Source: Bugulina stolonifera (taxonomy: Eukaryota; Bryozoa; Gymnolaemata; Cheilostomatida; Bugulidae). From it: DNA of 64,000 nucleotides. Where the stretch lies: the NCBI GenBank assembly GCA_935421135.1, contig OW285190.1:16378501-16442500 (forward strand), given 5' to 3'. Under the pieces are notes generated by a model that was not told where the DNA came from, did no database searches, and was given only the letters and a program-made list of their open reading frames with translations. Shown piece after piece: positions 38,642-52,500 of the stretch (positions within the stretch are counted from its first letter, which is position 1; each line of letters starts with the position of its first letter). The position numbers and the translations under genes were made by a program.

Positions 38642-39217
38642 ATGAGGACGAGAACCAAGAACGATGCAATTGTTATACTAGGCGTACTGCAGGCAGCTGT
38701 CGGCATGCTAATTATTGGTTTAGTTGGGAAGACAGTCTATGAGACATACACATCTGCCAACTCGACCCGTGGAGAGGAGGTTAGTTCTGTTGGACCCGTT
38801 CTGGCTGGAATAGTCAACGTTGCCACAGGAGTGGTCGGTTTGTTGGACATGTTCTGTGGATATAAAGTTAAAATAGGATATATTATAGGATGTACATCTT
38901 CAATGACGGCCTCCGCATCCCTGGTATGGGTGTACTCTCTAATAGTGCATGAATGTAGTAAAGTTATACTAACACTAAGGTACAGATGTATTTATAGCGA
39001 AAAGACTATCAGAGTACACATAACTCTCCTGACATTTACTACAGTCTCAGTTGTTCTGAGTGGGATTGGTCTGCTAGTGTCTACAATCGTAGTTAGCCGA
39101 GTGCTGCCTCAAAGGGAAAGCCGTCGGATGACTACTGCATTGGGAAGTAGCTATATTAAGAATTACTCTCCACAGACCGAGTCTGCACACTTAGAGCAGT
39201 ACCAGTCTGTAATATGA
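38642..39217 (+). CDS. Four-transmembrane protein, copy 1 (single exon)
   Basis: A 191-aa protein from the ATG at 38642. Four hydrophobic segments are visible: IVILGVLQAAVGMLIIGLVG, GPVLAGIVNVATGVVGLL, MTASASLVWVYSLIV, and TVSVVLSGIGLLVSTIVV. The reading frame extends upstream to an earlier ATG (38471), but that part is low-complexity and the start of the paralogue at 40325 aligns with 38642. Segment layout and the VGKTVYET motif after TM1 match the paralogue. The fold recalls MS4A/CD20-like or similar four-TM families; assignment is uncertain. The cytoplasmic tail has Tyr and Ser residues. AATAAA lies at 39337-39342, 120 bases after the stop. Confidence 0.78.
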   Translation: MRTRTKNDAIVILGVLQAAVGMLIIGLVGKTVYETYTSANSTRGEEVSSVGPVLAGIVNVATGVVGLLDMFCGYKVKIGYIIGCTSSMTASASLVWVYSLIVHECSKVILTLRYRCIYSEKTIRVHITLLTFTTVSVVLSGIGLLVSTIVVSRVLPQRESRRMTTALGSSYIKNYSPQTESAHLEQYQSVI

Positions 39218-39336
39218 ATTGGTAGTACATGTATTTACTTTTTCCAATGCATTTTATAGCTAGTCGGTGGTGAAGATTACTGTGATGTCAACTATAGTCT
39301 CACATACTTATTGTATTAGGCTGTTATTTGTTGCAC

Positions 39337-39342
39337 AATAAA
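39337..39342 (+). terminator. Polyadenylation signal of four-TM gene 1
   Basis: AATAAA 120 bases downstream of the stop codon at 39217. Confidence 0.5.
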
Positions 39343-40324
39343 CTATATTATATCTCTCTGGCCTAAACACAGCAGCTATGCTTTATACATGGACTGGTTC
39401 TATACAGTTCTGTTCTACAATACACTTCATCAAGCACTATCACTACTCTGAGGGATTACTTATTAGCTGCTAGGACCTAAGAATAACTACGCACAGGGGG
39501 GTGGAGGAAGGTACCAACTACCACACCTCAAAGCTAGGATATGCAAAATTTGCAGGTGGAATCAGGAGCAGTTGCCTACTCTTACCAGTTGTGATGCACC
39601 TGTGGCTGTGCCTTGCCCAGGTACACATCTATTACAATTTACAACATGTATACTTGCATATGAGAGTCAACGATGATAATACATTGCTTGCAGCGCAGAG
39701 ATAATAGCATTCACTACCATAGAACCACAAATTCCTGCTAATCCTATATAATATATAAATTCTCTTTTCATACCACATTGTGCAGGTAAATACATCGCGC
39801 AGGTCAATACTATGCACTATGCGTGTGACTACATTGATTCCGAACGAATGTAAGTTACAGGAATGATGTCAGAGAATGTGGGTCTTGGAGGTTTTTAACC
39901 TCCTGATTATCTAATTTGAACCAATCAGCATCAGCAATCAGTCAGCTAAGATCTTGAGAATATCACAACTCAATGTCCTCACCAGTTATAGTGGGAATAC
40001 ATTTAGTTCCGGCTCCACCTGTTGGGATTCGTATTCATGACTTGATAGTAATAAATTGTAGTTATTTACATGCAGAAGATCAGTGCAGGCTGATCTGTGT
40101 GACACTGACATGTATACAATCATGTTGAAACAACAGTTCCAAAAACTCATCTACTAGTACAATATGGAGACCTGTTTAGAACCAAAACTGAAAGCAAAAA
40201 TTTGAAACACTCATTGTTCTTACATAGTGAGCATGCTTGTGTACTTATACTAGATAACATACTAGAGAATTACTAGGTTTAGCAGTATATTATAACATGT
40301 GGTAATATTGCTAGGTTTTCAACC
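39343..40324. other. Spacer between the two four-TM genes
   Basis: No exon or repeat recognised. It presumably contains the promoter of the gene at 40325. Confidence 0.35.
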
Positions 40325-40786
40325 ATGGCGAGCAGTCCAGTCTCCATAGGTATCGGGATATCGCAGATAGTATGCGGTCTCGTCATACTTGGTATGGCAG
40401 GAAAGAGTGTCTATGAAACAGTTCAGGATGATGGATTCTCTAAAGTCGCCAGAACTAACGCTGTGGGTCCACTTCTTGTTGCACTTTTACTTATCTTCAC
40501 CGGAATTATAGAAGCGGCTAGTTCTTGCTGTGGAAACGTATGTAAAGTGATATCTCTGCTGTTTAATGCCATATCTACCGCTTCGACAGCTGGAATTATT
40601 TGGTTATACTCGTTGATCATATTAAACTGCACCAAGAAGCACAACCAATCTTGCTACTACGATGATGAAACAAAAAGAATACATTACGCTCTCCTCGTCT
40701 TCAGCATACTTTCCTGCGCAATCAGTCTGGCGGGAATGCTAGTTTCGTCCTTTACCATTTGCAGAAGACTACCAGAATCTGAGTAA
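40325..40786 (+). CDS. Four-transmembrane protein, copy 2 (single exon)
   Basis: A 153-aa protein. The ATG has a favourable context (AACCATGG). Four hydrophobic segments: ISQIVCGLVILGMAG, VGPLLVALLLIFTGIIEA, STASTAGIIWLYSLIIL, and LLVFSILSCAISLAGMLVS. The motif GMAGKSVYET after TM1, VGPLL before TM2, IWLYSLI in TM3 and the C-terminal RRLPES match the neighbour at 38642-39217, so the two arose by tandem duplication. Several Cys residues sit between TM2 and TM3 and in the loop before TM4. It resembles MS4A/CD20-like proteins in layout only. A possible AATAAA lies at 41089-41094. Confidence 0.82.
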   Translation: MASSPVSIGIGISQIVCGLVILGMAGKSVYETVQDDGFSKVARTNAVGPLLVALLLIFTGIIEAASSCCGNVCKVISLLFNAISTASTAGIIWLYSLIILNCTKKHNQSCYYDDETKRIHYALLVFSILSCAISLAGMLVSSFTICRRLPESE

Positions 40787-41650
40787 AAGGGACAACTCTA
40801 AAGATCTTATAGTAGCTGGTTAAACTAACTAGAGCATACACTGTATATTATTATTAGTCTGTAATTCGTTCAATTTGTGCAATGAAATAACGACCATATT
40901 AGCTGAAAGTAGTGAAACACGAAAATCCTAAGGTGAAGCAAAACTTATGTGTTTATAAGGTAATTAAATGTACATATCAAAGTCTTCTTAAGCTGTATCT
41001 GGGATACATAAAATTATTGTTACTTTTGGAGTTTTCTTCTCCCACTATAGTACAGTCAGCCTGTACAAGTATTACAAAGAAAGGCTTCAATAAAGATGAA
41101 TTCACTCTAGTTATTTCCGTAATATTGGTTCTCGATATTTGGTGGGTTTACAAATATATTCCTTCCTAATATCATGCTTGATACCACTGTGCATTTAGAA
41201 GAGCAAAGTGATTTTAGAGAGAAAAGTCGGCAGTTAAACTTTAAACCTGTTGGGATTCTAGAATGTTAGTTGGAGGAATTAAGCAGATCGCTGAATGCAG
41301 CTGTAGTGCTCTATAAATCATCATCTCCCTCAATAATGTGCAGCGAGAGAAGACAAAAATTTCCAAGAGCCTATTCACCATGAGACAGAGATAGATGTGC
41401 ATAATACTCGTACATACATGTACCTGTTAGCACATTGCATGTTGTATGCTGCAGTACAACCCGTTTTGTGCATGATAATAGTGCATATTATATAGTCTAA
41501 CTATTTCAACCCAGTTGTGCAAATTGCCAGCTGCCAGCCATTGTAAAATAGTAAGAGTTAATGCAAACAGTTTTTTCATCCAAGCAAAAAATTTTTATTG
41601 GCAAATCATCATTGCACAGCAGAGGATTAATCCTCTTGTTTGGCTGAATA
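40787..41650. other. 3' flank and intergenic sequence
   Basis: No coding signal recognised apart from the possible polyadenylation site at 41089. Confidence 0.35.
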
Positions 41651-41654
41651 ACTT

Positions 41655-41885
41655 TTCATGAGAAGATAACTCCCACCATTTCACAGCCATCCTTTCATGA
41701 TGAGATAACTCCCACCATTTCACTGCTATGCTTTCATGATAGGGTAACTCTCACTATTTCAGTCTTCCCTTCATGATGAGATAACTCCCACCATTTCACA
41801 GCTGTGCTTTCATGATGAGATAACTCCTCTCATTTCACAGTCATCCTTTCATGATGAGATAACTCCCACCATTTCACGGTCATGA
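41655..41885. repeat. About 39-bp tandem repeat
   Basis: Six diverged copies of a unit built around CTTTCATGATGAGATAACTC and CCACCATTTCACAG. Confidence 0.9.
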
Positions 41886-42432
41886 GTGCAGATCTAGTTT
41901 ATGTAAATTATACATGTAATGCATATCTTCAAGAATTCGTATAAATAGGTTAATTACACCAATAATTAAAATGAGACCTGCATGGCTAGTGATCTAAATG
42001 ATTATGTTTACAATAATTAGGATGCTGCACAAAACCCTATTACATTGTATGTACGTACATCTCGTACATTTTTTGTGAATCTGTTATCAAATTTAGGCCT
42101 TTTTGATTAATTTTATGTTTGAGTGTATTTATGCCCGTTTGCTATTACACTAGGGCCATCTAACCAATCATAACTTATCAGTTTTACAATATTGGAATTG
42201 TCTTGTCTTCAAAGTAGGTCATAGATTTCATGAAAATCAGCAAAATTAAATGTGTATCTGCAATATAATCTTTGAAAGAAATATAAAATATGCTAGGAAT
42301 TGTTTAAATGCATAATTACTTTGCAGAGAATCAATAATCACCAGTGATAGAATAATCAAAGAGCATGAAAATGTTATACAATCTTTGAGAGGAATTGTAT
42401 TAGACAACTCCAAACTAATAGTTAGTGGCTAT

Positions 42433-43166
42433 TAGAGGTGGAACGAGACAGCATTTTTGGATTCGAGACGAGATTCGAGACACTACTTATAAAAAATTCG
42501 AGATGAGACGAGACTGGGTTTTAGGATTCAAGGCAATTTTTCTAAAAAGTTTGCCAAATTTTATATATCTGCATGTTAGAACTCCAATAGTTTCAATTGC
42601 TACTCTGTAAACTCTGTATTTTATCATTATGCATTTCAATAAAAGGTGAACAGAAGGCTGTGGAATATATTGGACATGTATTCCATGTACATTACATTGC
42701 ATGTACATTGTACATAGATACTAAAATAATTAAATGCAATTTGAAAAATTAGTATGGAGTTATGTTTCCTTTAATGAAATAATCTCACGAGTAGACAACT
42801 TTTGGTAAGGACATAACATTGCATTGTGGGAGTGGTAATTGACAGTCGTTAGTAATTCTGTATGACTAGGAGTGATCGACCAGTAGCTCAGCGTTAGCTG
42901 CAATGCTATTGCTAGGAAATCAGTGCTGGGAATGTATATGTAGGGAGTATAAGTATTACTAAATAATTTGAATAATGATTTTCTCTTTGATATATTTATT
43001 GTTGATTAGCAATTAGTTCTATTATAATTATTAATTTATTATAAATAAAAATTATTAGCTGCTATTTGTTTTCAGTCTCGAATACTGATTGCCATCTCGA
43101 GACGACTTTCGAGACAAGGCAATTCGATACGAGACTCGAGAAATCTCGAGTCTCGTTCCACCTCTA
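42433..43166. mobile_element. Small hAT-like non-autonomous element
   Basis: Ends are TAGAGGTGGAACGAGAC and its exact complement. They are flanked by an exact 8-bp duplication GTGGCTAT (42425-42432 and 43167-43174). Subterminal regions are rich in CGAGAC/GTCTCG motifs on both sides. The TAG-G-TGG start and 8-bp duplication fit hAT. No coding capacity. Confidence 0.88.
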
Positions 43167-43570
43167 GTGGCTATCATGTTATTATTATTACATTGTACAT
43201 GTATCTGTAATGAATAATTATACTTAGCCCTACATTTTCATTCAATGTATATTGTCAAAGGCCTAGCTTGCTCACATTACTTGAATAAATACAATACTAC
43301 AATGCACTGAATGCATTGATTGAATATCAACAGCCTCTATTGTGTCATCATTGTTTAGTGATTCATAGGGCCATACAACTCAACATGTATTTATCAATAC
43401 ACTCAATACTCTGGGATATTCTATTGGTCCTGAGTTACAGTTCCTACTAGCACTAGTTACTAGCATAATGTGATTGAATACCTGAGTGGATGCAGGTCAA
43501 TACATTGTGCTCTATAACAGTGCTTCGTAGGAAACCAGTAGCGTAGCTACAAACTTAGTAGACATATAAA

Positions 43571-46500
43571 ATGAGCAGACTACTAGCTAGTCTGGTACTA
43601 CTCCTATATTGTGCTGTGTTACCAGGTAAGTGATGAAGGTATATAGACGTTCTTTTGCTGAGTGTTTGTATGGGATAGTAGACTAGTATGCGTTTTGCCA
43701 TCTCATTGGCTGCTATAATACTAACGTTGCTGCTGCTAAATCTGAAGGACACTGTCTATGCAGCTACAGTGTACCTTATTCTGCTGCTGGTTAAATCAGT
43801 TAGGCTAAACCTCAGTTTCCCTCATCAGATTAGCTCAAATCTACGGCTCTTTCACATACATGTACATGTAGTGTTACCAACACAAATCAATAGAATACAT
43901 ATCAAGTTGAAATTAGTGAGTCCAGCTGCAGTAGCTGTCAATATGAGAAACATAGCCTTTGTTTGAAATAGGCTATAAGTATTTCATGAACTAAAATAAA
44001 CTCAAGGCAGACAGCATTTCAAATAGACTTTTTAAAGAAAAACTAATAATGTGAGGCCTGAAATGTTTCATGTGATTTACAGTCCTCACAGTTTATGCGT
44101 ATACATAATGTCACTGAATAATGTTATTACAGTCTAAAAATTGAAGTCTCACGATGACCAATTTTCTTTAGTTCTGTCCCAGTTCACTCCTGATGGGTTA
44201 AACTTGATGCCAATTTCTTCAGAATGTCTTAGAATAACATGGAATCCCCCAGTAGTTTGGGCTGAAAATGTCACAGAGTATCAGGTATGTATTTCTAGAT
44301 ATGTGCCTTTCAGCCTGCAAGTAGTGTACACTATTTATTGTTCATTATATTACAAAAAAGGTTTATCTGTGGAGTGACACGACAAACAATGTACATTACT
44401 GACATCGGTGATGCATGTTATGTCAGAATATATAATATACCACTAGAATATTGTAATGGTACAGGACATTCGTATACGACTCCAGCTACCGGACAAAGCC
44501 CTACAGCACCCTAAGTGCCTAGTAGTTGTCACAGCGCTACTCAGCTAACACTCAAACTCTCATAACTAGCTGCTCGTATAACCACATTCAACTGTATTGC
44601 ATGTTAAACCATTTAATTACTGTCTATATACGTGTATCCATGTGTTTATACCCATTACATACTGATGTGCATTCATGTATGATTATTACTAAGTCTTTTA
44701 ATGCCTTTTATACCCATGTACACAGGCCCGACCTCTCAGAATCACCTGATATTCATTTTGTACATGAATTGGACCATTATAAGCAACTTTTGTATAACCC
44801 GACCTATTTTGGGTCGGCCGTCGGGCTTCCGGTGGCCATCTTGTTGCGCAACTTCCGGACGACCTTATGTCATCTTTTTCCGACACTACGTCGGGCGGAA
44901 GTCCTTATACTATATAAAGGGCATTGTTTCACTGTTCATTGTCTCAGTCTTCACTTGGCTTTCAATAAAGACACATCTATACTTGATACAGAGACTTTCA
45001 CTTCCTTTTGTCAGGTCATTCGCTTAGCGAACCGCCTACTAGGTCGGATCACTCTCTTTCAAAGTATAGTCTGGAGGTCAGACTTGGGACCAGATGGGTC
45101 GTCTCTGGTAGTTATTGGGCTACTGAGACCGCTCGATCTTTCATGAAATGCGAAGGCCTAGCACCACTCATAGGCACTTCAATTCTGAGTCGGTAGTCGT
45201 CCAAGGACGTCCGCACCAAATCACAGAAACCATTAGAATATTGTATGTAGTTATAGTACCCAATAGGAACGCAGTGATAGAACGTCCTAGGTTGACCAAA
45301 TTTATTAAGGTTACAGTTTGCTAGCACATTGCGTTTTTATGAGAAACAACATAATATGCACATACTGGTCATGATTCTAGGCAACCGCATTCACTACCTA
45401 ACCTTACACTGAATGTCCTTTACTTACTGTACTGTCCAGAACATACGTGTGCAATAGAATCATCAACATTGGCGATCATTTTGTTGTATTCAGTAGGGTG
45501 TCACATTTATTTTGTCTACAAAAAATAAAGCAAAGTTTAGAAATTGTTTGTCAAGATACATTTTGTTCTATTTTTTAATAAATAATCAATTAAACTTCAC
45601 TGTGATCATATGACAGACATGTGTATTTGTGACTTACGTTATGATTTCATGCCTGTTCTATTGCAGTACGCATGTGATAGTTCATCCACATGGACTTCAG
45701 TAGATCTCAACCTAACTGTTACTCAATGTGGATTTGCTGCTGATACATCTGTAGACTGTTCAGTTAGAATAGAAGATGATGCTAGCACCGCTGTGACATC
45801 ATCTGCGACAACCTGTACAGGTGGGTGACAGTGTCTGAACTCTGTGAGGATGACTGCTCTAAAATTTTCCCCATTTTTATATCTGAGCTTTATGTGATAT
45901 TGAATACTTTTAAATAGCCTTAAACCACATGATTATTGCTTAGGCTATAGGCTGGTTAGTCATATACATGTTTTAATAAGAAGACAACTTCATATGCTAC
46001 TGTTCCAACAAGGAGCTGAGGTTATATCAAATTATTTAACAGACAGCTTTCCATGTTTATTTGAGCTGCTCGTAATTTGGCAGCATCAAATATAAAAATA
46101 TATTATCCTTCATTGTAATATACTTGTGGAACCGCTCTAACTGTCGCTGTCATATTTGAGTGTCCTGATGTGTTGTACAATGTATGTCTCTTTTGTCGGA
46201 TACTGTATTGTCCGTTGGCTGCTTTGGGGGAGTATTTGAATGTGGCCTGACTTTTCTATATTTTAGAATTCTGTGTCGTGTATGGAAATACAGAATAGAT
46301 TTTAGTTGTAGCTAATGCCTAATAGTTTAATAGTATTTTATATTAAATTTCTACCCTGCACCGTGATATAACAATCAAAAACTAATTTGTACTTCATAGA
46401 AATTACCGCATTGGAAGACTTGACTATTAACACTCCATCTAAGGTGACACACCTGGGAAGATTCCGCTGGGAGTATACATTAACTTGGAAGGTCTGTAAA

Positions 46501-49500
46501 CAATTTATTAATGTTTGGACATATTGCCACTCATAGGATTTCAGTGTAATTGTAGCCCCAAATACATGTACATGTAATGGGTAATAGATAGGTAAATTCC
46601 CGAGTTTTCCCATGTAAATACTCCCATTATCAAAAAGTTGACCACATTTTGAAGTTTTGATAATGTGTAGCGTTTAATAGAAGATTGCTAGAAATGAAAT
46701 AAACTTACATACTATTCGGCTACGTCAAGCAGTTTGGCTTGGTTGCGAAAAGAAGTGGCAAAGAATAATCATGATTTCTATCAACATAGAAATATAACTA
46801 AACTGACATGACTAGAATAATGAAGTGTACACTATGTCGATGCATATTACAGGCTCCTGCCAGCTATGGCTGTATCCACTCCACATCTCCTTATAAATTA
46901 AAGATAGACGATACACTGATAGAAGACTACAATGAGAACTCACACACTCTCCATACCGATGGCTATGTACCTCTTGTAGTAACTGTGTGGATGAGGAATG
47001 AGAATCTAGATTTGTCTCCTCCTGCAAACTTATCCATCCTCACTCCCACCGGTCTACGTATGTATTTTAGTATCTGCCATGAAATACGAGTATGTAAAAG
47101 GTCTGACTCTGCTTGATTGTAAAATTCTTACCGAAGTTGTAGCAACGTTTTATCCAACACCACGATAGCTGATACTAGAGAAGTGAACCAATGGCTTTGG
47201 GGAAGTTCATAGGCCAAACAAAGATGATAATATCCGTCTGCAACTTGTCCACCTCATTATTTTTCTATCGGCGCTGTTATTATTATTCTTACAGCTCCAC
47301 AAGTTTCACCTCTGGATTACAGACTATTTCCTGTGTCGTCTATCTGTGTCGGGCTCTCTTGGAAACCAGTAGCATATCCTAATGCACCAGATAGTGACAT
47401 CAAATATCAAGTGAGTGATTATACTCATAGTAATCGATGACATCATAGCAACAGCGACTGCAACCCACTAAGAAGATATACATGTATATACATGTATAAT
47501 AATGACAGGTTCTGGCACAAGCATGATACATTTTCTGATGCTAACGTAGAACTGTATAACCGCTAAGTATGTGTAAGGTATATACACTGCATCTACGTGT
47601 ATGACTGTAATAATCATCGCACTGCACTTTTATCTCAGGTGAGCTGCAACCAGGCTGGCTGGTCAGAAGTGGCCATTAGCAAACAGGTCTGTAACTTGAA
47701 GCCCTACACTACAGTAGAATGTAGACTGAGAGCCAAGTCATCAAGTCAGACTAGTGAGGAGGTGGTAGCTACTGCAACATCTTCTTGTGGAAGTAAGTTT
47801 AGCCTGACTTCAAAATAATCCTTTGCAATTGGGACATCTCAATTTGGGTAAAGTTGCATCTCTACATTATTACATTAGCTCCCTCTGTGTAGCTTGATAT
47901 ACTTATAGAGAAAATATTGTAGAAGTCTATGTGTGTAAAACTTTATGTGTGGAAAATTTAGAAAAAAATAGTTCTTCATCTTATTTAACAGAATATAAGT
48001 TTCTAAAATTAGAAAAACCAGGGATACTTGTTTGTAGAAATATTCTAATTTTAGTTGCATGTTGCTGTCTAAATACTGATTTGTCTAATTTTAACCAATA
48101 AATTTGATCAAGTAAGTTAAAATTATATATACATCTTGATAGCAAAAGATATCACCGTTATAATTACTGCAATCATGATTTGAAGCAGATTATTAGTATA
48201 TAGATGCTTTGAATGTTGAAGATACTTTCTAGCATTGTCAGCTGTCAATCTAAAGCAGGAGTTTACTTTCCATAATGGACTCTTCTTATTCTCCTCACAC
48301 TAACTCTAAGTTGATTACCAAAATGCATTGATCACAACAACATATGAATGATAAAGTTTTTCATCACTAAAACTTGTTTTAGCTGCAAAAATGAGTTTTT
48401 GACAAATTACAAATGTTCTAACTACTAAAACTATGATGGAACTTTTTTGTAGCACCAAAGACGCCGGAAGTTCTGGCTATATTCATAATAGCATATGAGG
48501 ACAGTGTTGCAGTCAATCACTTGCGCTTACAATGGGAAGTAAGTATTTATAAACAAATAAACCGATTTTTAAACGGTTATAAATACAGTTGTAAATCACC
48601 TGCATTTTCTATCAACTTTTAGCTCCTCAAAGTTGAATATTGTACCAATTAGATGTGGCGTATTACTTTATTATTAGATAATCTACTCATCATGTTATAC
48701 ATGTGCTCTCTTTACTGCGCTCATGGATGCATGTGTTGTCATAAGATTTCCCTTACTTACTTGCTTTTTTTAAATAAAGCTGCTGTAATAGTTATGTAAT
48801 CACAAGACTCAAAAATTTCCACAAAAATCAGAAAATTGTGTGTTTGGAATACAAAAAAATACAATACCACAAACTGCCTTAAATGATATTAGGAACCAAG
48901 ATGACATCTGTCAGCATAATATCCCCCTTCCTCCCTCCCCCCCCCCCCCCATGACCAAACTGCAGACAAGCCTGTGTTCTTGGCCTTATAACAAGGTGAG
49001 CAGGAAGGGTAGCTCTATAGATTGTCCTTCTTGCTGACTTGCTTTTATTTACTGTTCCACTGTTTCTAGCCTACAGAATCATTCTGCGAGTCCATCTCCT
49101 ACTACGATATAGAAATCAGTACACATGGTCAGGGAACAATTTTCCAAAAACGATATGATGTGAATGCCCAGAGACAGGATACCGTTACAGAGGGTCTAAC
49201 TCCCGCCACAACTTACATACTCAGTATGGTAGCTGTCAACAACCAGGGTAACCATTCAGCAGCAGCAGTTCTGAATATCAACAGCTTGGAAACTAGTATG
49301 TTATAAGATAGCCTGGCATTATGACTTTGCTGACTATGTTGGTCTCGAATGGCACTTTCATATTATGTGCAATTTTGTTCTTTACTTGGGACACATTAAT
49401 TCAGCAGGTTATGAAGAAAAAATACCCTTTCAACCCATGATACATGGTGTGGAAAGTCTGGCGTCATAAGGAAGCGTGCGAGCATGGAAGCCAAATTAGT

Positions 49501-52500
49501 TAATATACTGTGTTATCATTTTTATCATAGGTAGAATTACTTCAAAATCATGCGTACTAAGTAATACTTCTTAGCATGCCCCAAGACCTCTGTACGACGT
49601 CGAACTTTTCAAAACAGTGTTAACTGCAATATAGCTCTTCATTATAGAGAAGTAAAGAACAAATTAGTTTTTGTTGGATTATGATTTTCATTTCTGCATA
49701 GTTACCACTTATACCCTGCACCCAGTTCCTTCAGTACAAAACGTGAATTTGTATAAATTGTATTTGACTAAAAAATATAATTTGATTTCAGTACCCCCGT
49801 CAGGGCCAGGTATCAACGTGACCCCAGAGAAAGACTGCATCACTATCATAGTGTCTCCACCCAGTCACCCGAATGGTCTCATCACTATATACAGTGTAAG
49901 TTTTTATACTCAGGCTAGTTCCATAGTTACCTGATGTGTGACAAATGGTCATATATTGTCAAAGGAACATATCATTATCTTCATATACAGAACTGTGTCT
50001 ATCAAGATTGGTTCGTAAATATCAAAGAGGATAATCTATTCTATGCTCAGGCCTATTGGTTGCCAATAGACTTGGGACTCAAAACGGTCCGCCATAAATT
50101 ATTGGTCAACCAGAATGACATTGCCAAAGTTATACACCGTTGAATAGTTCTGGACCCAGTCTACAGGTATGAAAATGTACTATTTTCCAATGGCAGATGG
50201 GCTGTGACTATATTGGTGATTACTCAGAAAGCACTTCTACAAAACACGTAACTGCTAGTCCCGGGGTGTCTTACTCTACATGTGGTTGGAAGTCACTCAG
50301 AAAGATCAAATGTGGAGCAGTAGCTTACAACTCAGCTGGTAGTAGCAACGTCACGACACTCATCACATTCACCAGTATGAAAGGTATATTAATGTCCTGC
50401 TTATACTTAGAGATGCATTGGGTCTTGTGTTATCCCATAGCTTTTGATTAACCTGTACTAGCCATAATTCAATCATTCATCAAGATACCTCTGCGTACAC
50501 TGATGTACGTTGTCTTAGTATAATAGATTCATTGATAAATAGAGCAAGATATACATTGTAATGTAGCCAGCCAAAAGGTAGGTGTATTATAAGCAATTTT
50601 ACTAATATTATTATATATTTTGCCAGCAGTCTGTCAGCATACAATTTTAGCTTTTTTTTCACGCTCTTTCCCACAAGTCACCATAGCGACATTGTGCTCT
50701 AAGTTAATCATAATATTATCTCCTATATTTATATCTAATTTTAGTGGCGCTACAACCCTCCCTTGAAGAACCAACAAAATCTCCTATGGTACACACTTAC
50801 ACCAATAGGGAGGGAAAAGTGAAGCTGTTACTAATAGACCCTGTTCCCGTAGATATATCACAGAAAATTCGTCTAGAGTAAGAAAATATACACACAATTC
50901 AACCTCTGTTTGGATTAACTCAATACATTAACCCATTAGGCCCTATACTAGCCATTGCTGCCTGGTAAATTATTTAGAAACTCACTTTAGTTCAGTGAGA
51001 ACTATCAACTAATCATTCAATAAATTATTTTGTAGTTCAACTTGGGCTCAAAAGACTTTTAAAATGGATAGCCTTGACTATTTCGTTGGAACCTTATATA
51101 AACCGTCACTAAGTCATGTATAAACAGTCTATAGGATCTAATGGGCTAAGATAGTTACATATTTTAGTTAATTGAAAGTGACAGAAAGGTTCACCCTAGT
51201 ATCATAATCGTGGAAACCATAATTAACCACCAATATATTTACCAACTTTAAGCACCTTTTAATCTCATTATTTGAAGACAAAAAATACATGTTGGAAATT
51301 TCATACTATCTGTTTTATTTCTCAAAAAATAGCTCATTACTCCAATTGAAACAGTATCTCAATAAGTTATAAAACTGCTTACACATTTTCAAATTAAGCT
51401 TTGTTTTGAAGATACTTCATTCTGTATACTAATCTATGTATATAACATATATCTGTAGCCTTACCTACCAGACAATTTGTAATAATATTGACTTTGTCTT
51501 ATATTTTCTAGGTCTTACATAATAGTAGTAGGATGCAAATATAACCCCCCAGTGCATTACAGCTCTGCTCAAAGTAGCAACTTACCCTGCTATGCAACAG
51601 CCCTAGTCTCTGCCAGTGCAACAAGATCTTCTTTGGAAATAGGTGATGGCTATTATTACGGGGGCTACTACAACGCCCCTGTTGAGAAGAATAGATATTA
51701 CAACCTTTTTGTTGCTGCAGTACTGTTTGATGAGGTAAGGATTGCAAGAGATTTACTTCAATCTTGAAAATGTAATAGTTTTAGGAGGTTATGCGTATAC
51801 GCTGTTCTCTATGACTCTGTAAAATAATATGTTATTATGCTCTTTATCAAATGACTTGCTTGGCCAATCAAAAGCAGATTTAAGCTAAGTGTGATTGTGA
51901 CGAACTCAGTTTTAGTTGATAAATTTATAAAATGCATAGTACTGGAATAGCTAATGTTGGTGCAATCTGTCCCTTGGTGCATTTCTTATCTGGTGTGGAC
52001 GGCATCCTGCTTCTCGAGAATTTTGAGCTATTTTGAGCCACCGACTTTGCAACTCAACTCAATGCTAAATGTTAACCATAATTTGTTATTGATTAGCTCA
52101 ACAATATAACATTATCTACATGTATAATTTATTTCTTTGTTTTAGGAGAATGAAAAATTTTATTCTTATTTAGATGTTGCCCACCAAATTTACAGTAAGT
52201 TTCCCATAGTTTTTTCATAATAAAATCTGACAAATAATTGTATTTTATTCTTTAAAGGCAAACCAAAATTTCCAACATGATTCCTGGATAAGATTAAAAT
52301 AGGTGTACATGTACCTAGCATTTTATTTTTTCTAAATTTCAATTTCAATATTTAACTTATGTTTTCACTGACTCATCTACAGACCTTAGGTGTAGAAGTA
52401 GATGTTCCACAGATGCCTAGTATGAAGGAGGTTAAAGAAAATTTCTAAAGGTGTTGGAAATATTTTTAAAAATATCACTGTGTATAAAAGCTAATATTGT

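Noticed and set aside
52383..52420. Possible alternative last exon of the FN3 receptor
   Set aside because: Would end translation before the Sushi and TM exons; no supporting signal beyond an AG.
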